From positions 1-15,549 of the forward strand of contig CAUFXR010000065.1 in NCBI GenBank assembly GCA_959596515.1: 15,549 bases of DNA. Reading direction: 5' to 3'. Positions within the stretch are counted from its first letter, which is position 1. Every line of letters starts with the position of its first letter. The position numbers were made by a program, and so were the translations under genes. Positions 1 to 7,410 of this stretch are shown here, one piece after another. This DNA is from an uncultured Oscillospiraceae bacterium (lineage in GTDB: Bacteria; Bacillota; Clostridia; Oscillospirales; Acutalibacteraceae). The notes under the pieces were generated by a model, which worked only from the letters and a program-made list of their open reading frames with translations, ran no database searches and was not told the origin of the DNA.

Positions 1-880
1 ACTCCGGCAAAGCGAAAATGGAATTCATCATAATCGTGCCGTCCAGCACCGGGGTCTTGGACAAAAACTCGTTGATGCTCCACGTGCCGGCGATGACGCA
101 CAGATTTTTCTCATCGGTGACGTCCATGGCCACGGCGCAGGCGTCAATATCAAACATGCCGCCGGAAACCGGGGTGCCCTCCTTCAAGCCGGTACGTTCC
201 GCGGTCTCTTTACACACTGTGCCACATACATCTGTAGCGTTTTTCAGCGGCGGCAGACATCTCATCAGATCCTTCAGGCCAAAAAGATCCAAAAGCTCCT
301 CGTCAAAACACCGGTCTCTCAGATTCATCAGTCCGGAACCGGAATAGTCGGTTTTCTCCGCGAACGCTTCCCCGGTCAGGCGGAACCGGATATAATCCTT
401 ACACTCAAAAATCCACTGGGTCCTTTCCAAAACCTCAGGCTTATGTTCCTTAAACCAGTTCAGAATCGACACCGGCTGCGACGCCAAAATCCGCTGGTAA
501 GTCTTTTCAAAGGCTTTTTCCGCCGTGCCATCCTTTTGCCACTGTTCCGGATATTTCCAGGCACGGCCGTCTGTGGAAACAATACCGTTATAAGCCGGCT
601 TATTATCCTTTCCCCACAGGTAAAGGCCCTTTCCGTGGCCGGAGCAGGCAATCCCACGGATCTTCTCCGCCGCGCCTTCTCCAGCCTTGGCGAGCGCCTC
701 TCGGATCACCTGACAGTTGGCTTCCCAAAGCTCTTCCATATCCCGCTCTGTCATGGACGCCTCCGGCGTAATCATACGAAGCTTAGCGGCGGCACCCGCC
801 ACCTCTTTTCCGTTGCCGTCAAAGATAACGGCCTTTACCATGGTACCGCCGTTATCCAGTCCCAGTAGATAATTCTCCAT
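1..880 (-). CDS. FGGY-family carbohydrate kinase, L-xylulokinase-like (partial, C-terminus outside window)
   Basis: It should phosphorylate a ketopentose (or related sugar) with ATP in the cytoplasm. 293 codons are visible, covering the N-terminal FGGY domain and the start of the second; the gene leaves the window at its left edge. The N-terminal phosphate-binding loop is GLDNGGT (residues 7-13), followed by SGHGKGLYLW (about 80-89), STDGRAW (about 102-108), and SGGMFDIDA with Asp244 as the candidate catalytic base. Spacing and wording resemble E. coli L-xylulokinase LyxK as I remember it (WLGLD, GKGLF, HPVSLLRWLKEHEPE), which is why I favour that subfamily over XylB, AraB or RhaB. The ATG start at 880 has an AGGAGG site just upstream and a good promoter at 921-949. 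FGGY subfamilies switch substrates easily, so the family call is firm and the substrate is not. Confidence 0.88.
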   Translation of the reverse strand, partial: MENYLLGLDNGGTMVKAVIFDGNGKEVAGAAAKLRMITPEASMTERDMEELWEANCQVIREALAKAGEGAAEKIRGIACSGHGKGLYLWGKDNKPAYNGIVSTDGRAWKYPEQWQKDGTAEKAFEKTYQRILASQPVSILNWFKEHKPEVLERTQWIFECKDYIRFRLTGEAFAEKTDYSGSGLMNLRDRCFDEELLDLFGLKDLMRCLPPLKNATDVCGTVCKETAERTGLKEGTPVSGGMFDIDACAVAMDVTDEKNLCVIAGTWSINEFLSKTPVLDGTIMMNSIFALPE

Positions 881-920
881 GAAAGCGCCTCCTTAATAAA
901 ACGTTTTTCTATTTGCTCTT

Positions 921-949
921 AGTATAGCCGACTCTCTTAACAAAGTCAA
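921..949 (-). promoter_or_regulatory. Sigma-A-type promoter of the FGGY kinase
   Basis: On the minus strand, TTGACT (949-944) and TATACT (926-921) are separated by exactly 17 bp. The element lies about 40 bp upstream of the kinase start, which has an AGGAGG ribosome binding site. No clear operator palindrome is visible. Confidence 0.75.
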
Positions 950-1156
950 TCACCGGATTTTCAGCGTGACATCCCAGAAGCCGGCAGACTAAAATTGATT
1001 CCACTATCCGTTCGTCTATGCCAAAATCGTCTATGCCAAAAGCCGCCCCCTAAGGCCGCATCCAGTCAAACGCTCCGTTGAGGGCTGTCTCTTTTCCCAT
1101 ATAGCCGTCTTTCGTCTTTCCCCATGTGGCTACCTTTTCAGCTGTTTTCCCCACAG

Positions 1157-1627
1157 GGCTGTTCTTCCCTGCGGCCATGCTTTCACCCAAAGGCTTTCCG
1201 CCGCCGCTGGCTTTCGCTAGGGCCGTTCCCCGCCGAGTCGCTTTCCCCGGGGCTGTCTTTCCCGCGGCCATGCTTTCACCCAAAGGCTTTCCGCCGCCGC
1301 TGGTTTTCGTTAGGGTCGCTCCCCGCCGAGTCGTTTTCCCCGGGGCTGTCTTTCCCCGCGGCCACGCTTTCACCCAAAAGCTTTCCGCCGCTGCTGGCTT
1401 TCGCTAGGGCCGTTCCCCGCCGAGTCGCTTTCCCCGGGGCTGTCTTTCCCGCGGCCATGCTTTCACCCGAACGCTTTCCGCCGCCGCTGGCTTTCGTTAG
1501 GGCCATTCCCCCGCCGAGTCGCTTTCCCTGTGGGCTGTCTTTCCCGCGGCCATGCTTTCACCCGAACGCTTTCCGCCGCCGCTGGCTTGCGCTAGGGCCG
1601 TTCCCCGCCGAGTCGTTTTCCCCCGGG
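1157..1627. repeat. Tandem array: five degenerate copies of a 93-95 bp GC-rich unit
   Basis: Copies begin with GGCTGT at about 1157, 1251, 1344, 1438 and 1533, and a sixth start near 1628 is truncated. Each carries the blocks GCGGCCATGCTTTCACCC, CTTTCCGCCGCCGCTGG and CCGCCGAGTCG in the same order. Spacings of 93, 94 and 95 mean the reading frame changes from copy to copy, so the open frames here, on both strands, are by-products of composition. The minus strand is purine-rich with recurring GGAAAG. The array fills most of the gap between the DUF212 stop (1659) and the kinase promoter (949). The remaining bases, 950-1156, hold only a weak relic of the unit (about 1117-1156) and nothing else I can identify. 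Confidence 0.85.
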
Positions 1628-1658
1628 GGCTGGCTGCGTGGGGCTAAAGCAGTTTCCG

Positions 1659-2114
1659 TTAAAGCGCTAAAAACGATACCGCGATTCCCAGGAGCGCGCC
1701 GCTGATGACCTCGGTAGGCTTATGTCCCAGCGCTTCCCGCAGAGGCTTGCCCCATTCTGGGAAGGGATCCTCCTCTACCTGGTCCTCAGAGATTTTTTCC
1801 CGCAGTTCATTGATCGCTTCCGCCTGCTCACCGGCAGCCCGGCGCACGCCCATGGCGTCATACATTACCACCATGGCGATCATAAAAGCCAGGGCGAAAA
1901 AGCTGGAGGCGAAGCCTTCCCGGAACCCGATGCCCATAGCGATAGAGCACACGAACGCCGAATGGGAGCTGGGCATACCGCCGGATTCAAAAAAGCGTCT
2001 CCAATTGATTTTGCGGTGTGTGGATATCTCGATGATAAACTTGATCAGCTGCGCGATGAACCAAGATAAAAGGCCGAGAAAAACCACGCTGTTATCCCTG
2101 AGAAATGGTATCAT
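1659..2114 (-). CDS. Divergent PAP2 (DUF212, YuiD-like) membrane protein
   Basis: This is a 151-residue integral membrane protein of the DUF212 family, relatives of acid phosphatase/vanadium haloperoxidase (PAP2) enzymes. Three family blocks are present: GGMPSSHSA (45-53), YDAMGVRRAAGEQA (85-98) and LGHKPTEV (129-136). Hydrophobic segments lie at about 9-29, 52-62, 70-88 and 135-151. The SSHS and HKP blocks resemble the PAP2 phosphatase signature, so a lipid-phosphate substrate is plausible, but the family's reaction is not established. Its ATG lies inside the end of the VTT gene (23-bp overlap) with AGAGGGGA upstream, so the two are probably translationally coupled. No terminator is visible after it; the 94-bp repeat array follows almost at once. 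Confidence 0.88.
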   Translation of the reverse strand: MIPFLRDNSVVFLGLLSWFIAQLIKFIIEISTHRKINWRRFFESGGMPSSHSAFVCSIAMGIGFREGFASSFFALAFMIAMVVMYDAMGVRRAAGEQAEAINELREKISEDQVEEDPFPEWGKPLREALGHKPTEVISGALLGIAVSFLAL

Positions 2115-2883
2115 TCTGATTCCCCTCTTTTTCTTTCTCGTTTTCCTGTTTACAAATTCGCCGGTAAATCAGTATTCCGATTAAACTGACGATAATGGTA
2201 ATAGCAAACACCGCCGCCGCGAACACGTACTGTTGGGTACCCAAGGCGTGGCCGCCAACAGTCGAGGTGATCACCGAGGGAATTCTCGCGACGGTGGAGA
2301 TCACCAGAAACGTATGCAGTTTCATAGGAGTGAGACCGGCGAAGTAAGTGAACAAATCCTTTGGGGTGCCGGGGATGAAAAACAAGATAAACATCAGCAG
2401 ATTCAGTCGCCGGCTGCTTTTGATAAATTTCAGAGAATTGATCTTTTCCCGGGAAATGAAGGCTTCTACCATTTTGACTCCCAGGAGTTTAACGAAAAAG
2501 AAGATAATCGCCGATCCGATGGCCGCGCCGATCAGGCACAGCAAAAGCCCCTCCCAGGCGCCGAAGGCGTAACCCGCGCCGATTTCCAAGGGTTCTCCCG
2601 GAATGACCGCCACCACCACCTGAAGGACCATCATCCCGATCATGGCAAGTTTACCGCCGAAGCCGTGGCTGTCCACCCACAGGCGGAAGGCCTCCGGATC
2701 TTTTGCCAGGCTGATCATCGGTCTGCCCACATAGAACGTTATGACAGCGAAAAAGCCGATTAAGATCAAAAGCGATACGATGCTGACGATTCTTCTGCGG
2801 ATAAGGTATTTTCTCTCGTCCTGAGAATCCCGGGGGTTTTCCTCAAGTTTTCCTCCGGATTCTTTTTTTTCTTCCGTTAACAT
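2092..2883 (-). CDS. TVP38/TMEM64 family (VTT domain, DedA-like) membrane protein
   Basis: This 263-residue polytopic membrane protein has a charged cytoplasmic N-terminus (1-30), a first membrane helix at about 32-52, and the VTT core. The core carries PGEPLEIGAGYAFG (95-108) and FFIPGTPKDLFTYFAGLTPM (168-187), the two re-entrant-loop motifs of the family. A last helix at about 221-241 is followed by a Lys/Glu-rich tail. DedA/VTT proteins are linked to lipid transport; some DedA members translocate undecaprenyl phosphate. Whether this one does is unknown. The ATG at 2883 follows AAGGAG. It is the first gene of a two-gene unit: the DUF212 gene begins inside its last 23 bp. Length is a little above the usual 200-240 because of the two charged ends. 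Confidence 0.88.
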   Translation of the reverse strand: MLTEEKKESGGKLEENPRDSQDERKYLIRRRIVSIVSLLILIGFFAVITFYVGRPMISLAKDPEAFRLWVDSHGFGGKLAMIGMMVLQVVVAVIPGEPLEIGAGYAFGAWEGLLLCLIGAAIGSAIIFFFVKLLGVKMVEAFISREKINSLKFIKSSRRLNLLMFILFFIPGTPKDLFTYFAGLTPMKLHTFLVISTVARIPSVITSTVGGHALGTQQYVFAAAVFAITIIVSLIGILIYRRICKQENEKEKEGNQNDTISQG

Positions 2884-2924
2884 GAAAAAACTCCTTCTGT
2901 TGAATTCCCACTTGATCTGTGTAT

Positions 2925-2956
2925 ATTATACCTCGAAACCATAGAAGAAAAGTCAA
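2925..2956 (-). promoter_or_regulatory. Possible promoter of the VTT-DUF212 operon
   Basis: A perfect TATAAT (2930-2925, minus strand) lies about 40 bp upstream of the VTT start. TTGACT (2956-2951) sits upstream, but the spacing is 20 bp, longer than the optimal 17. The -10 is convincing; the -35 pairing is not certain. Confidence 0.5.
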
Positions 2957-3165
2957 CTATTTATTAATTTTTGGCGAAGAGCTTTTACGGTTGCCGTTTC
3001 CCTTGTCTTTCATAAAAATCTTTTCGATCCCAGGGCAGGAAAACTTTTTCTTTTTTGGATTCCTCTCACTTGTCGATCAGATTCAAAGGGCGACATCCCC
3101 AGCCGTAAAAGGTTATCCCGCTTCCAGCTTGTCCGGAAAAATTCTCCGGCAGAAGTGGGCCTCTC
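2957..3165. other. Gene-free gap between divergent terminator and promoter
   Basis: The gap from the VTT start (2883) to the epimerase stop (3310) is about 425 bp. It holds the VTT promoter, this stretch, the epimerase terminator (3166-3205) and about 105 bp of epimerase 3' region. Within this stretch I see only a 9-bp inverted pair, CTTTTACGG (2982-2990) and CCGTAAAAG (3103-3111), and a small hairpin near 3132-3148. Neither supports a specific function. The plus-strand open frame here lacks a ribosome binding site and looks like chance. Confidence 0.4.
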
Positions 3166-3205
3166 CGAAAAAGGCCGCCTGGAATCACGGGATTCCAGGC
3201 GGCCT
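3166..3205 (-). terminator. Intrinsic terminator of the epimerase gene
   Basis: A perfect 15-bp GC-rich stem (3172-3186 with 3191-3205) has a 4-nt loop. Read on the minus strand it is followed by a T run (plus-strand A run at about 3168-3172). It lies about 105 bp after the epimerase stop codon. Confidence 0.85.
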
Positions 3206-3309
3206 CAGGCACCGAATGATCGCGTCCGCGTTCGCAGAGCCCATCCCGCTCAGCCGTTCAGAGAACCAATCGTCTCCGACGGTCTGCCGCGGCGATCCGG
3301 GACAGCGCC

Positions 3310-4224
3310 TTAAATGACAAACTGCTCCATATACCGCTTGCTCAACAGCAGAGATTTTTTCACATCCTCCTGAGAGCCTTCAAAGGCCCGATCCTCTACC
3401 TCCACGCAGGTATATCCGTCATAACCGATATCTCGCAGGGCGGAAACGTACGCGCCCCAGTCCACATCGCCCAGGCCGGGAAGCTTGGGAGCCATATATT
3501 CCAGCGGATACCCCATAACTCCCACATCGTTCAGCCGGTCAGGATACAATTTGATGTCTTTGTAGTGGACGTGGAAAATCTTGTCCTTGAACTCATACAG
3601 AGGCTTCAGATAATCTATCTGCTGCCATACAAAATGGCTGGGATCATAATTCAGCCCGAAATAGTCACTGGGGATCCGGGAAAACATCTCCCGCCAGATC
3701 TTCGGGGTAGTGGCCAGATTTTGTCCGCCGGGCCACTGGCCCGCGTCAAACAGCATAGGACAGTTTTCAATGGCGACTTTCACCTGGTTTTCCTCCGCCA
3801 AAGCAATCAGCGGCTTCCATACCTGCTCAAAAATTTCCAGGTTCTCTTCGACAGTTTTGGTCTGATCTCTGCCGATAAAGGTGGTAACCATGTTTATGCC
3901 CATTCGCTTGGAAGCTACCATCAGCTTCTTCAAATGCTCCACGGCGGCGGCCCGTTTGTCCAGATCCGGGTCCAGGGTGTTGGGATAGTAGGCCAGGGAG
4001 GAGATCTCCACGTTTTTCTCCCGGCAGTACGCCTGGAGATAGGCGATTTTCTCATCCGAAAGCTCGTCTACATTGATGTGGCTTACCCCCGCATACCGGC
4101 GCTCCGCCTTTCCCTGGGGCCAGCAGGCCACTTCCACGCACTGATACCCCATTTCACTGGCGCAGTCGATCATTTCCTCAAAAGTGTAATCCGCAAGAAT
4201 CGCGCTGACAAAACCTAGTTTCAT
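3310..4224 (-). CDS. Sugar phosphate isomerase/epimerase (xylose isomerase-like TIM barrel)
   Basis: This 304-residue cytoplasmic TIM-barrel protein belongs to the AP-endonuclease-2/IolE-like superfamily (COG1082). Such enzymes use a divalent metal held by Glu-Asp-His-Glu to isomerise or epimerise sugars and sugar phosphates. Candidate ligands are Glu153 (AIENCP), Asp194 (LNYDPSHF), His220 (FHVHYKD) and Glu275 or Glu277 (CVEVED). Full length for the family. The ATG at 4224 follows AGGAGAGG by 7-8 nt. It is a single-gene unit: the nhaC terminator lies upstream at 4338-4373 and its own terminator downstream at 3166-3205. The substrate cannot be read from the sequence. With a FGGY kinase about 2.4 kb away, a sugar or sugar-phosphate substrate is a reasonable guess, but the two are not in one operon. 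Confidence 0.85.
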   Translation of the reverse strand: MKLGFVSAILADYTFEEMIDCASEMGYQCVEVACWPQGKAERRYAGVSHINVDELSDEKIAYLQAYCREKNVEISSLAYYPNTLDPDLDKRAAAVEHLKKLMVASKRMGINMVTTFIGRDQTKTVEENLEIFEQVWKPLIALAEENQVKVAIENCPMLFDAGQWPGGQNLATTPKIWREMFSRIPSDYFGLNYDPSHFVWQQIDYLKPLYEFKDKIFHVHYKDIKLYPDRLNDVGVMGYPLEYMAPKLPGLGDVDWGAYVSALRDIGYDGYTCVEVEDRAFEGSQEDVKKSLLLSKRYMEQFVI

Positions 4225-4337
4225 TGTCTACCTCTCCTTTTTATAATATTTTGCCGCAATTTTATTGTATCACAACCTGTTAAAAATTCCACCCGGAAAG
4301 CTGAATAAACTTTCTTTTAGAAAATTGACGTTTCCAC

Positions 4338-4373
4338 AAAAAAATCCCCCTCTTCTTGTCAAAGAGGGGGATC
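4338..4373 (-). terminator. Intrinsic terminator of the GNAT-nhaC operon
   Basis: The stem is CCCCCTCTT pairing with AAGAGGGGG (4346-4370), loop about 7 nt, followed on the minus strand by a run of seven Ts (4344-4338). It lies about 30 bp after the nhaC stop codon. Confidence 0.88.
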
Positions 4374-4401
4374 AATCACAACGTTTCTGCTTTCTTCACG
4401 C

Positions 4402-5925
4402 TTACTCCGCGGCTTCTTCAGAGGCCTCGGCCCTTTTCTCTTTTTTAAACCGCACCAGCAAAACCATTAGAATGGCCATCATCAGCACAAAGCCGACACC
4501 TAAACCTATCCAACCGTTGGAGGTAAAGCCCGCCACGATATAACCGACCAGGCAGCAGGCGGCCACCAGCAGCGCATAGGGCATCTGGGTGGAAACGTGC
4601 TCGATATGGTTGCAGTTGGCACCGGTAGAGGCCAAAATGGTGGTATCGGAGATGGGAGAAATATGATCGCCGCAAACAGCGCCCGCCAGTACGGCGGCCA
4701 CGGTGAGAACCATGAGCTGTCCGCCCATATCGCCGAAAATGGCGATCGTGATGGGGACTAAAATTCCAAAAGTTCCCCAAGAGGTACCAGTGGCAAAGGA
4801 CAGACCCAAAGCGATCAGGAAGAAGATACCAGGCAGCAAGGTATGGGCCATCTGGTTTCCGTTGACCACCTGGCTGACAAAGCCGCCGGCGTTAAGATAA
4901 TCCTCTCCGCAGACGCCGGAAAGGGTCCAGGCCAGCGTCAGGATCAGGATCGCCGGAACCATGGCTTTAAAGCCTTCCACCAGGCTGGCGGCAAACTCGT
5001 TGAAAGAAATCACCTTTCTGGGGATATACAGCAGGAACACCAATACGATGGTGAAAAAGGATCCCAGCACCAGAGACAGGGAAGAATCACAGTCGGCGAA
5101 CGCACTCGCTATGGACTGGCCTTCCAAAATACCGCCTGTGTAAAGCATAGCAGCGATGCACAACACGATCAGGGTGACAATGGGAATCACCAAATCGAAA
5201 ACCCGGCCTTTCCGTCCCTGATCCATCTGACTATCGTCGATCTCTTCAGACATTGCGGTCCCCAGTTCGGGATGATCCTCCGCTTTCTTCATTTTACCGA
5301 AATCAAACTTCAGAGCGATCATAAAGGCCACCATAATGATGGTCAGCAGAGCGTACAGGTTAAAGGGAATCGTCTGTAAAAACAGGCTGAAGCCATCCAG
5401 GCTGCTGCTTTCCGGCAGGCTGGATCCTACCGCGGCGGCCCAACTGGAAATCGGCGCGATAATGCACACCGGAGCGGCGGTCGCGTCGATGATATAAGCC
5501 AGCTTAGCCTTCGAGATTTTATACCGCTCTGTTACAGGCCTCATTACGGTGCCTACGGTGAGGCAGTTGAAATAGTCGTCCACAAAAATCAAAACGCCCA
5601 ATCCCGCGGTAGCGAACAAAGCGCCCCGCTTGGTTTTTATGGTTCGTGAGGCCCAGTTACCATAAGCTCTGGAAGCTCCGGATTTGCTCATCAAGGCCAC
5701 CAACATACCTAACAACACCAGAAAAACGATGATATTCGCATTGCTTCCAACCCGTTCACCCATAATGGTGAAGGTCGTCTCCAGGGCATCCAGCACATTA
5801 AAGTTTGCGTAAAACAAACCTCCCGCCAGAATGCCGATCAGCAGGGAAACGTATACCTCCTTGGTAATCAGTGCCAGCACAATTGCCACAACAGGCGGCA
5901 TTAGCGCCCAAAAGGTTGCGTCCAT
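4402..5925 (-). CDS. nhaC: Na+/H+ antiporter, NhaC family
   Basis: This 507-residue inner-membrane transporter is predicted to exchange Na+ for H+; some NhaC-family members instead exchange organic acids such as malate/lactate. About eleven to twelve hydrophobic segments span the protein. Family blocks are VDDYFNCLTVGTVMRPVT (115-132), SFATGTSWGTFGILVPI (376-392) and CGDHISPISDTTILASTG (418-435). A charged cytoplasmic loop lies at about 207-242 and the tail is Lys/Glu-rich (493-507). The ATG at 5925 has GAGGAG 9-10 nt upstream. It follows the GNAT gene by 23 bp on the same strand and should be co-transcribed from the promoter at 6469-6497, ending at 4338-4373. The family call is firm; the ion or solute specificity is not. 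Confidence 0.87.
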   Translation of the reverse strand: MDATFWALMPPVVAIVLALITKEVYVSLLIGILAGGLFYANFNVLDALETTFTIMGERVGSNANIIVFLVLLGMLVALMSKSGASRAYGNWASRTIKTKRGALFATAGLGVLIFVDDYFNCLTVGTVMRPVTERYKISKAKLAYIIDATAAPVCIIAPISSWAAAVGSSLPESSSLDGFSLFLQTIPFNLYALLTIIMVAFMIALKFDFGKMKKAEDHPELGTAMSEEIDDSQMDQGRKGRVFDLVIPIVTLIVLCIAAMLYTGGILEGQSIASAFADCDSSLSLVLGSFFTIVLVFLLYIPRKVISFNEFAASLVEGFKAMVPAILILTLAWTLSGVCGEDYLNAGGFVSQVVNGNQMAHTLLPGIFFLIALGLSFATGTSWGTFGILVPITIAIFGDMGGQLMVLTVAAVLAGAVCGDHISPISDTTILASTGANCNHIEHVSTQMPYALLVAACCLVGYIVAGFTSNGWIGLGVGFVLMMAILMVLLVRFKKEKRAEASEEAAE

Positions 5926-5948
5926 ACTTATTCTCTCCTCAAATTTTT

Positions 5949-6437
5949 CTATTTTTCCAAAGCTGCCTCAATGGCGTCTCCCGCCAACCGGAAGGTGGTC
6001 CATTTCGCAAGGGGCTCCGCGCCCATATAGTGATAAAAATCCATGGAGGGCTGGTTCCAGTTCAGGCAAGCCCACTCCAGTCTCTGACAACCTCTCTCGG
6101 CCGCGATTTTCGCCACCGCCTGGAACAACTGTTTTCCGTATCCCTTCCCCCGCTGGTCCGGATCCACGAACAAATCCTCCAGATGGATCCCGGTCCGTCC
6201 CAAAAACGTGGAAAAATTATTAAAGTAAAGGGCGAATCCTACCGGCTTACCCTCCGCCTCGCCAATCAGGACCTCCGCCGCTTTTCGGTCAAAGATGAAT
6301 TCCTCCAGCAGTTCCCGCGTGGCTACCACCTGACAAGACATTTTTTCATACTCCGCTATTTTTCGGATAAACTCCAACACCAGCCCGGCATCCTTTTTCT
6401 CCGCCTTCCGAATGACAAAATTCCGCCGTGTCTCCAA
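5949..6437 (-). CDS. GNAT family N-acetyltransferase (SSAT-like)
   Basis: This 162-residue cytoplasmic acetyltransferase would move an acetyl group from acetyl-CoA to an amine. The acetyl-CoA loop is QRGKGYGKQL (95-104). The flanking blocks NNFSTFLGRTGIHLEDLFV (73-91), RLEWACLNWNQPSMDFY (119-135) and GAEPLAKWTTFRL (139-151) are those of the spermidine/spermine- or thialysine-acetyltransferase-like group, so a polyamine or small diamine is the best guess. The start is TTG at 6437, chosen because GGAGG (6450-6446) lies 8 nt upstream and no in-frame ATG precedes the conserved N-terminal strand. It is the first gene of an operon with nhaC (23-bp gap). That pairing hints at a stress role, such as pH, salt or amines, but this is inference. 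Confidence 0.85.
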   Translation of the reverse strand: METRRNFVIRKAEKKDAGLVLEFIRKIAEYEKMSCQVVATRELLEEFIFDRKAAEVLIGEAEGKPVGFALYFNNFSTFLGRTGIHLEDLFVDPDQRGKGYGKQLFQAVAKIAAERGCQRLEWACLNWNQPSMDFYHYMGAEPLAKWTTFRLAGDAIEAALEK

Positions 6438-6468
6438 CAGTTTGACCTCCCATTAAAATATCTCTTAT

Positions 6469-6497
6469 AGAATAACAGAAATTGTCCTTTCTTTCAA
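6469..6497 (-). promoter_or_regulatory. Sigma-A-type promoter of the GNAT-nhaC operon
   Basis: On the minus strand, TTGAAA (6497-6492) and TATTCT (6474-6469) are 17 bp apart, about 32 bp upstream of the TTG start. Upstream, the sequence CAAAATTCTA occurs twice, near 6519 and 6553, and an inverted pair TTCACC/GGTGAA flanks about 6563-6585. Either could be an operator; neither is proven. Confidence 0.65.
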
Positions 6498-6792
6498 CTA
6501 AAAAACAGCCTTCTTTGACAAAATTCTATTTTTTGTATCAATTTTTTTTGGCAAAATTCTACTTTCACCATGGAAAAACGGTGAATTTCAGGTATCAGCG
6601 CCATAACAGTTTTTCCAAAACAAAATCAGTCAAATTTCAACCTCCGAATAGGAATATCATAAAAACAAATAGAGCATCAAGATCCTGCTGAAAGGATGAG
6701 CTATCCCTGCGATAAAATCCGGAGATCCCCGCTGATCGGAAGAAGCCCAGAACTCGGTGGCGGATCTCGCCTTCCCCCTCTGCCCTTTCCGG

Positions 6793-6890
6793 CCGGGAAC
6801 ACCCTCCAAGCCGAGGCGCTCCAAAAAACGAGGTCATAAATTTCTTAAAAGTCGGCGCCGGGAACACCTCAAAACCGAGGCCGGAAAAGG
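6793..6890. repeat. Degenerate direct repeat, 65-bp spacing (CCGGGAACACC family)
   Basis: CCGGGAACACC at 6793 and CCGGGAACACC at 6858 start exactly 65 bp apart. Each is followed by a C/A-rich stretch and CCGAGG. They lie in the gene-free gap between the GNAT promoter (6497) and the alcohol dehydrogenase start (7411). Open frames here show no ribosome binding site and no recognisable protein. I see no other feature at 6500-6790 beyond AT-rich promoter-proximal DNA. Confidence 0.6.
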
Positions 6891-7072
6891 CCGCATTTTC
6901 CGGCGGTCCCTTCCGCGAGTTTTCAGAGACGCAAAGTCCGCAGCTCTTTCTTTTCAAAAGCCCATTGACAAAGGTTTTCGTTCAGGCATAAACTGAAAGA
7001 GTATCCAGAAGCCAAAAATTTCGCTTCCCGCTGTGACTATCTCTGGTATCAGAGCCCCTCGCTTCTCTCGCA

Positions 7073-7175
7073 GTTGGGAATCCCGGGGCCAGCGTCGCAG
7101 TTTTTGAAAAGATAAGGCGAGAGCTTGCCTGTGGCACGTTGGGAATTCTGGAGCCGGCGTCGCAGCTTTTCCCCT
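7073..7175. repeat. Degenerate direct repeat, 65-bp spacing (GTTGGGAAT family)
   Basis: GTTGGGAATCCCGGGGCC at 7073 and GTTGGGAATTCTGGAGCC at 7138 start exactly 65 bp apart. Both continue with a shared block, GCGTCGCAG then TTTT. The sequence differs from the 6793/6858 pair although the spacing is the same. The rest of the gap (7176-7365) shows no gene I can support. Confidence 0.6.
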
Positions 7176-7365
7176 CGGATCGGTTTTCCCGCTGTCCAGA
7201 GGCCTCTCCCATCGGAGGACGTGACCTCGGTGACCCGGAGGCTTTGCCGATCTCAATTCCCCATTGGTCCGGCGTTTTTACGAATAGAATCCAGGCTGAG
7301 CCCGCGCTATCCGCTATTCTGTTTTTCGATAGCCGTGAGGCTGAAACAGCCCGGCAAAACATAAC

Positions 7366-7388
7366 TTTGGGATAAGCCCCAAATTTTT
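7366..7388 (+). promoter_or_regulatory. Small hairpin with T run just upstream of the alcohol dehydrogenase
   Basis: TTTGGG (7366-7371) pairs with CCCAAA (7378-7383) and is followed by TTTTT. It sits about 10 bp before the AGGAGGG ribosome binding site. It could be a weak attenuator or terminator of upstream transcription, but the six-pair stem is short. I could not identify a convincing promoter for the gene. Confidence 0.3.
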
Positions 7389-7410
7389 AAAAGAACAGGA
7401 GGGTATTTAT

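Noticed and set aside
1050..1506. Minus-strand repeat peptides (Gly/Lys/Ala-rich) over the same array
   Set aside because: Two separate overlapping frames are needed to cover the array, with no start signal or known domain. The purine-rich strand simply lacks stop codons.
1157..1627. CRISPR array
   Set aside because: The repeats are contiguous and degenerate throughout with no unique spacers, and no cas genes are present.
1124..1705. Long plus-strand open frame across the 94-bp array (Phe/Pro/Arg-rich repeat protein)
   Set aside because: The units shift frame between copies, there is no ribosome binding site, and the frame runs antisense into the DUF212 gene. It follows from GC-rich composition.
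3206..3309. Minus-strand open stretch just after the epimerase stop
   Set aside because: No start codon with a ribosome binding site, only about 35 codons, and it lies between a stop codon and the gene's own terminator; best read as 3' untranslated sequence.
6954..7375. Several overlapping open frames on both strands in the gap before the alcohol dehydrogenase
   Set aside because: None has a ribosome binding site or recognisable protein features, and all overlap each other and the 65-bp repeat pair.
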